Shown here one piece after another: positions 57,929 to 64,000 of a stretch of DNA of 64,000 nt. The position numbers and the translations under genes are program-made. The stretch covers positions 41,832,935-41,896,934 of the forward strand of contig NC_077247.1 in assembly GCF_947179165.1 (NCBI RefSeq), read 5' to 3'. Under the pieces are notes generated by a model that had not been told where the DNA came from, did not search any database, and saw only the letters and a list, made by a program, of their open reading frames with translations. Position 1 is the stretch's first letter. The number at the start of each line of letters is the position of its first letter. The DNA is from Solanum dulcamara. Taxonomy: Eukaryota > Streptophyta > Magnoliopsida > Solanales > Solanaceae.

Positions 57929-60900
57929 TTACAAGAGTGTCTCCAAAAATGCAAGGACTGCCATTCCAGCAGCCCAAACATCATCATCCAATACATGTTC
58001 TGCAGGAGAATGGCTGATGCCTCCACGACAACGCACAAATAGCATTCCCACCTAATGAAAAGTAGCCAATCTTTAATACAAAAAAGAAAGAAAATCACAT
58101 AAAAGTGTCAATGGGTTAAAAATATGAAAGACCACGGTTCAAATCTTAGTAGAGACAGTAGAGACAAACAACACCAGTCACTAGGTGATTTCTTCCTGTA
58201 TGGAGTTATCCAATACCTCTGCTGGTAGGAGATACCAAGTATATGATGGAGTAGTTTAGGTGCACAAGGTGGATTGGATTAAAAAATGAAAAAAAAAATC
58301 ATGTCCAAAGTCATAAAATACAAGGTGTGAATATAACTCACCTTGGTTAGATGAGACATGGCCATTGCATCATGTCCTGCTCCACTCATCAGTACAGGAA
58401 CATCACCTGGATCCTCACCAGTAATTCTTTTCAAAGCAGTATAAGATGCAGATTTTAGCTGTGTACTCAGGCCAGGATCGCAAACCACAGCATTTGCATC
58501 ATGCTAAACCAACAAGATAAGTATTAGTCATGGAACATGCTTCAGTCAACACTACATATGATCTAGGAATCTCTCACCTTTCTCTCAACGCTACAGAAGA
58601 CGGAACGCCTATCACACATATGGTAGAGTCTATTGGAGAACTCATAAATTATAGCTTCTCGTCCTGTGTCATCCATTGCACGTACATCTATGGTGAATGT
58701 CACCTGTAAAAAATGCACATATAGTAATGAACATTCAAGAATTTCGAATACTTACCCTGTATGGATAACAAACAACAATATGTAACTTGCATGTCAGCAG
58801 TTCAAGGAGTACTTGCCTGGCCTGGAATGACATTACTTGCACTTGGCCAAGTTGATATCTCTCCAACAGTACAGACCAGAGATCCTGCAAGAGATTCCAC
58901 TGTTGAAGATGCACATTGACCATCATATGACAGATAATAGTCAGGTTGTTTACAAAGACTTTCCAGAAATACAATTAATTCAGCAGCTGCAACCATAGGA
59001 TCCTGTCGCATATTCATTGGTACTGTCCCAGCATGTCCTTGTGTGCCTCTCACTGTCACCTACAATGCTTAATTCAAAAGGTCTGGTCAAGCAAGCATTA
59101 CTTAAAACAAAGTTTAAATGTGGCAGTGTATCCAAAGGAGATGTTAGTTGTGACAAGTGGAAGTACCCAAGCTGTAGATTGTGCCAAGAACACATTTCTC
59201 ACCCTTTAGAGCTCCAATTCAACTATTCCCCCTTACTGATCAACGATTAATTGGCCAAGGGCTTGAAATATGATTTTGATTTAATCAGTTGCAATCTTTA
59301 GAAGTTAGCTTCAATGTACCAAAGTAAAATCCAATTCTCCCATGGCAAGGATCATCAAGATTCCACCTTGGAGTTAAGATTAAGCTCAGTAATACATAAT
59401 ATTACTTTTCAATTTTGTAACATCATCTCATCACAAAACCAGTACTACTAGAGCATTAAAACGTGCTCCTACTAAGTTACATGAACAAACTTAGAATAAA
59501 AGTAGATGACAGATGAGAGGTGGTAGGGTAAGAATACACACCTTCAACCTTGTCTGCCCTGCAATGCCTTTTACCGAACCAAGAGGGAGACCAACATTCT
59601 CCAGTACAGGTCCCTGTTCAATGTGAACCTGCGAAAGACCATTAGAATAAGATCTATCATCAGCAAACTATGTTACCAGGGATCTTATAAAGTAAGACTT
59701 TGATATGATATATCAAGAACTATTATTGACCTCAACATAGCCCCAAACAGATTCTGGTTCATATGTGAGCTGCAAAAGGTTTTCTTCTGCAGTCTCTATA
59801 GAACTTGCTCTCAGAGCACCTTGCACTGTCACACCACTGAAACACTTGCACATTAGTATACTGGGACACAATAGCTATACGAACAAAGAGAAGCTTTTGG
59901 GTTAGCCATACAAACTTCTTATCATGTACTTGCAACGCTGAAACTGGTAATATGCCAGCAATAGCTGCACTGCCCAAGAAGGTTGACTGAAACCTTACTC
60001 CCTCCTCATCACTAAATGCAATTACCTGCAAAATATAACATAAGAAAATTGTAATATTTAATACTAAAAAGCAGGAGAAACTAGATATTCTATGATATGA
60101 TATTAACTGAAAATGAAAGCTGCAAGACGGAAGGAATACAAAGGAGAATTGACAGCAATTACACATTAAGCAACTAACACTACTATTTGTGCTGTAACAC
60201 TTGCTACAACTGCTCCCGTATGCACCCTCCAACTCCTAATAATCCTGCTACCACAAATGATCACTGGTGATATTAAATTACTTCAGTTCTTTTGCCAATA
60301 TCTAGTTCTAGACACATTATGGTGCAAAAGTGTTATTGCACAAATTATAATGATTATGGATGTGGAAATAAATTCTTCACGAAGAGTTCCTTTTTCAGTT
60401 AATAGATCTTACAAAGGTTGTACATTGTTAGATATAACTTAATTCTCCCCTTGAAGATCTAAATTATGTCGAGTACCTGAAAATAAAGAACGTAAACTCA
60501 AATTTTGCCTGTTCAAGGTTATAATGTTTCAAAGAGGACAGAACATACTTTTTGAAGCTAGGGTTAGATGACCAAGAGGGGGGAAATACACAGCTCATCA
60601 GTGATTTCACACATCTCTAAGTTGAAAGACAATAGATGATCAAGAGTGGGGAAATACACAGCTCATCAGTGATTTCACACATCTCTAAGTTTGAAAGACA
60701 AGGAGATAAGGAAAAGAAGATGAAAGATGCAAGAAGAGGAAGAACGAAAACCAGGGAATGTTAATACATACTCCAAAACTCTCATAGATGGATTTGATAT
60801 TGTCACCGTGAAGCTTACTACTATACGTCAGCAAGCATCAACTCAATAGTTGTGATAATTTTTAAAAGCTTATTATCATAGGATTCTATTTGATCATAAT

Positions 60901-63421
60901 GATATTTTTTCTTTGGTAATACCATAACAATCTTTGTGCACTTTCTTGTACTCTAGCTCCCAAGTTCTTCTCTCATCGGTCAACTAATTAGTTATCTAGC
61001 AGCAGGAGGCATATGTCTACCTAACTGATTGCATATTCATTTTTTTTTTTGAAACTGGTATTGTAACTGATTTGCATATTCATACGTGTGAACAAATATC
61101 TACAGTGAAAAGAGAGATAGCATAATGATAGAAACCTCAGGTAGTAAGGAAATATCTACCTCATTATTCAACAGACTAGACTAGGTTAGTCAAGCCAGAG
61201 ATCTAACAAGTATATTAACCCCATTTTCCACTTTCATCGCCTCATATGCAAGTCACATTTTCAATGGAGCTTACAACCAATTAGCTTCTGGGATGAATTG
61301 GTTTTAAGTGTCAACCCCAAAACAAAATTGTAACCGTCTGAAACTTAGCAGTCGACACCAGAACATAGCCCAAATTTATGGGAAAGCAGTACCTTAACTT
61401 TTTGGAGCTAAGTTAAGGAACAATTACTTTTTGGAGTTCAGATTGAGCACTTCTGCTAACAATTTTGTCTTTAGGAGACAAATAAAATACAGTGCCCCCA
61501 CTCCTAAAAAATGCATTATTAATGTCATTGAAAAAAAAAATTACCTTCCGGTTGCAACGAAGAATAACAAGACAGAAAACATGAAAGACGATGACATTCC
61601 AGGCTAACATGTTTTATGTGCCTCACCTCAACTGGCCGCCGGAGTTTACCCAACCTTCCAGAGGAATTCAATGCCTTTAATGCAGATATTGCACAAATTA
61701 TGCCCAAAGAGCCATCAAAGAATCCAGCATCAATAACTGTATCCTGTTCTAACACAAAATATTCAATGTCAGGTTATTCTGCAGCATCTCGAACTAGTAA
61801 TGCTGGGAAGCAAAACAAATCTACTATAAGAAGAAGATATAAGTAATCAATGCTTCACCAAATGAGAGCCAATTAACAAAGCCTTTTCACTTGGATTAAT
61901 TCCTTCAGCCCGACCATGGACATTGCCCATTTGGTCCACCCACCTGGAACCAGGAGTGCTCTCAATTAAGTTTCTGAAGCATTAAAAATACAGTAAGATA
62001 AGTCGAAAACATACGTTTTCAAGCCCGCATCTTCCATCCATGCACGAAGAAGATTTCCTGCTCTGATTGATGCAGGGCTCTGGAAGGTCCTTTCTAGGTA
62101 GCCATTTGCATCACTTACCTGCCACACAACACAAAAATCTGTTACTTGGACACTTCTACTTTTGAAGGACATGACAAGAAATAGCAGCAAAACAAGTAAA
62201 AAAAAATGAAAGCAAACGGTTACACTGCAGAAATCAGTATTTTAACATTTGAGAACTCTCATTGATGCATAATGTATTGCACTCTAAGAAAGATAAAACT
62301 CAGTTAAGATACAAGAAAAAATGCTTCCCAGGAAATTTGTCTTCCAGTATTAATGATTAAAGCAGTTTGCCTTGCTTTGATACCTTTCCAAGCTCATTGA
62401 GTCTTGCAACAGCTTCCTCCTTGAGAATTTCAGGGAACAGATCATACTTTAAGCCTTCTGTATTTTCAGCACCTAATCGTCACAAAAAGCACTACATTAT
62501 TACAGATTTGAGGTATTTAGTATAAAAAAGAGCAACTAAATCAGGGTTGGGGAGGAAGTTAAATGTGATGAAAAGGGAACAATTTTTTGTGCAATAACGA
62601 ACACAACTTTTGGGTATTTGAAAGAATCAATTTTTATAGAAAAGACAAATAATTGTGCACATCGCTTAATGCTACGATTCAAAACATAATGAACTGAAAA
62701 TGGCATGAATATGCAAACAAGTGAGAACGTATAGGGACTAATATTTCCAGTAGAGAACCTTGTCAATCATAATTCTTATGAAACAGCTAGTATAATTTCA
62801 AGCTATGTTGCTCAGACTCTCCAAAAATGTTGACTCATCCATGTCGAATCCTCCAAAAATGCACTACTTTTGGAGGATCCAATATGCAGGCACCATAGAC
62901 ATTTTTGAAGATTCGGAGAAACATATATTTCAAGAACACAAGGACCAGCTACCTAAGCAAAAATAGCTCACAACCTGATTTCATTTTCACGATAAAGAAA
63001 GCATCTTTTTTCTAAAAAAGAATCAAATCAACACATAAACTTCAAAACCTAGTAAAGTCAGAAAGAATATACTTCAACATTTACACGCAAGCTGCCCACC
63101 TGGAAGACTGGAGAGAAAAAGGGGGAAAAAGATACAAATACTTGCAAAAGCATCACATTTCTAAATCATTTCTAAAGATTCTACTAAAATTACCAACAAC
63201 CTTAAACATACATTTGGAGCAAAGATATTAAAGGGGTTCATTTATTACCCATAAGGGTCTCAAAATCACAAGTTTACATGTCAAGAAAAGCAATAATTAC
63301 CAGATAATGTGTTAGCCATGGCGAACAAAGGAGAAAGAAGAAGAAAGAAGGATAAGATTGAAATAGAGTTCTTCATGATTGCATGAGAAATTGCAAATGA
63401 GGTAGTCATAGGAGCCGCCAT
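57929..63421 (-). CDS. AAH: allantoate deiminase (allantoate amidohydrolase)
   Basis: Twelve exons: 63421-63301, 62472-62384, 62118-62015, 61943-61859, 61743-61627, 60025-59916, 59836-59731, 59628-59542, 59059-58817, 58703-58578, 58503-58342, 58051-57929. They total 1,473 nt, 490 residues, all in phase. It hydrolyses allantoate to ureidoglycine, CO2 and ammonia in ureide (purine) breakdown, in the endoplasmic reticulum and with Mn2+. An N-terminal hydrophobic segment (SISILSFFLLLSPLFAMA) fits ER targeting. M20-family metal motifs are present: SHLDTV, FSDEEGVRF, HIEQGP, and SGAGHDAMAM with SHSPAEH near the C-terminus. The middle QGHAGTVPMNMRQDP is the dimerisation region. Exon 9 ends at a GC donor (GGCCAG then GCAAGT). 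The start at 63421 is the first ATG before the signal segment. Introns hold a TS SINE, a MITE and a tandem duplication. No disabling change seen. Confidence 0.96.
58110..58275 (+). mobile_element. TS SINE in allantoate deiminase intron 11
   Basis: Box B-like acggttcaaatcttagtaga, then cactaggtgatttcttcctg, then acctctgctggtaggagata and gtttaggtgcacaaggtgga, in the order of the solanaceous TS SINE. It lies opposite to the host gene and fills most of a 290-bp intron. Diverged from consensus as I recall it, so not recent. Confidence 0.8.
58704..58816 (-). other. GC-AG intron 9 of allantoate deiminase
   Basis: The minus-strand exon ends ATTCCAGGCCAG and the intron begins GCAAGT, ending TTACAG before GTGACATTCACC. 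The junction gives SNVIPGQ-VTFT, the conserved sequence. GCAAGT is the usual consensus for GC donors. Confidence 0.85.
60566..60701. repeat. 68-bp tandem duplication in allantoate deiminase intron 5
   Basis: Two near-identical copies, 60566-60633 and 60634-60701. Both start agatga(c/t)caagag and contain gggaaatacacagctcatca, then gtgatttcacacatctctaa. They differ at only a few bases, so the duplication is fairly recent. Confidence 0.9.
62803..62926. mobile_element. small TIR MITE in allantoate deiminase intron 1
   Basis: Left end CTATGTTGCTCAGACTCTCC and right end, on the other strand, ATATGTTTCTCCGAATCTTC, both followed by AAAAATGT. The centre holds a second palindrome, cctccaaaaatgcac...ttttggagg. 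About 124 bp in all, so the transcript could fold into a long hairpin. I recognise this as a common solanaceous repeat. Confidence 0.8.
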
Positions 63422-64000
63422 GGCTGCTTGCTGCAAGGCTTATGGAGGAAACAAGCAAGCAAACAAGGCCACGGCACTCCTCAAATTGGAATGGGAGAAA
63501 GATAAAATGACTTTAGATTGTGGAAATCCAATAGAGGTCACAACTATTTATTTGTTCGTGACTCGTGAAGGCTCTACTTGCCTCTTCTTTTTTGGTTTTC
63601 TTGACCATGTGGCTCCAACAAGATGCTGTGGGTCACACAAAATATTCATCCTATAATTTATTTTAATTTTAAAAATATTCCGTCATTTCCTTTGTCTCGA
63701 TCTTCAGGACACCTACAGCTGCTAAATGAGTCTCCTAGTTGAAAAAAAACTATTAATTTATTAATCATGAGTTATTAATTTTATTTAATTATATTAAATT
63801 ATCAATTCTTAATGATTTGAGATTTTTTTTAAATTGATTAATTAATAACTTGATAGTAAATTAATAAATTATATTTTTTTAATTTGTGGTTATTTCAAAC
63901 TTTGATTATTTTTTATAACGTTTCAGTGTTTGTTTTTGAGCAAGATGCAATATGTCAACTCAGATTCATGGCTTATTTGGTTTGTCATCTTGTTTTTATG
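63422..64000. promoter_or_regulatory. upstream region of allantoate deiminase
   Basis: About 580 bp upstream of the start at 63421. The stretch 63745-63900 is very AT-rich with many overlapping ttaattaa-type palindromes. A 78-codon plus-strand frame at 63420-63656 overlaps the leader on the wrong strand and has no domain, so I do not call it. No specific promoter motif was fixed. Confidence 0.4.

Overview
The window is plant nuclear DNA, almost certainly from Solanum or a close solanaceous relative (tomato or potato type). It is AT-rich, its genes are split by short GT-AG introns, and it carries TS-type SINEs, Stowaway-like MITEs and Ty3/gypsy-type solo LTRs familiar from Solanaceae. The spliced kinesin model (1,265 residues) reads like the solanaceous kinesin-like calmodulin-binding protein. 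All exon models below were built by hand from splice signals and reading phase, without transcript data.

Layout. 1-317 (-): 5' end of a 2-oxoglutarate-dependent dioxygenase, DAO-like, running off the window. 1640-2860: decayed Ty1/copia fragment. 3142-12110 (-): KCBP, 23 coding exons (MyTH4, FERM, coiled coil, C-terminal kinesin motor, calmodulin-binding tail), with an organelle-like insert in intron 21. 13.1-24.2 kb: gene-free, built from MITEs, SINEs, microsatellites, a TIR element sitting in an (AT)n run and a large composite repeat. 24584-25519 (-): single-exon uroporphyrinogen-III synthase-like protein. 26142-29604 (-): five-exon tafazzin / N-acyl-PE synthase-type acyltransferase. 31662-34721: full-length STA1/PRP6 splicing-factor pseudogene with four in-frame stops. 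38099-41247 (+): small RRM protein. 42162-44983 and 47470-50642: two solo LTRs in opposite orientation. 52341-57318 (+): five-exon C-type lectin receptor-like kinase. 57929-63421 (-): twelve-exon allantoate deiminase.

The main structural point is a pair of about 2.0-kb direct repeats, 29587-31596 and 47319-52509 (the second split by the 3.17-kb solo LTR). Each holds the start of the acyltransferase, the shared upstream region and exon 1 of the lectin kinase. In the first copy the acyltransferase is complete and the lectin gene is cut after exon 1; in the second the lectin gene is complete and the acyltransferase is cut after codon 6. The simplest reading is that the two genes were once head-to-head neighbours and that a 15.7-kb block (STA1 pseudogene, RRM gene, first solo LTR) came between them with duplication of the break region.

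The genes are ordinary eukaryotic neighbours with unrelated jobs (auxin oxidation, cytoskeleton, tetrapyrroles, phospholipid acylation, RNA binding, receptor-like signalling, ureide catabolism). I see no operon-like logic, CRISPR array, tRNA or rRNA gene.
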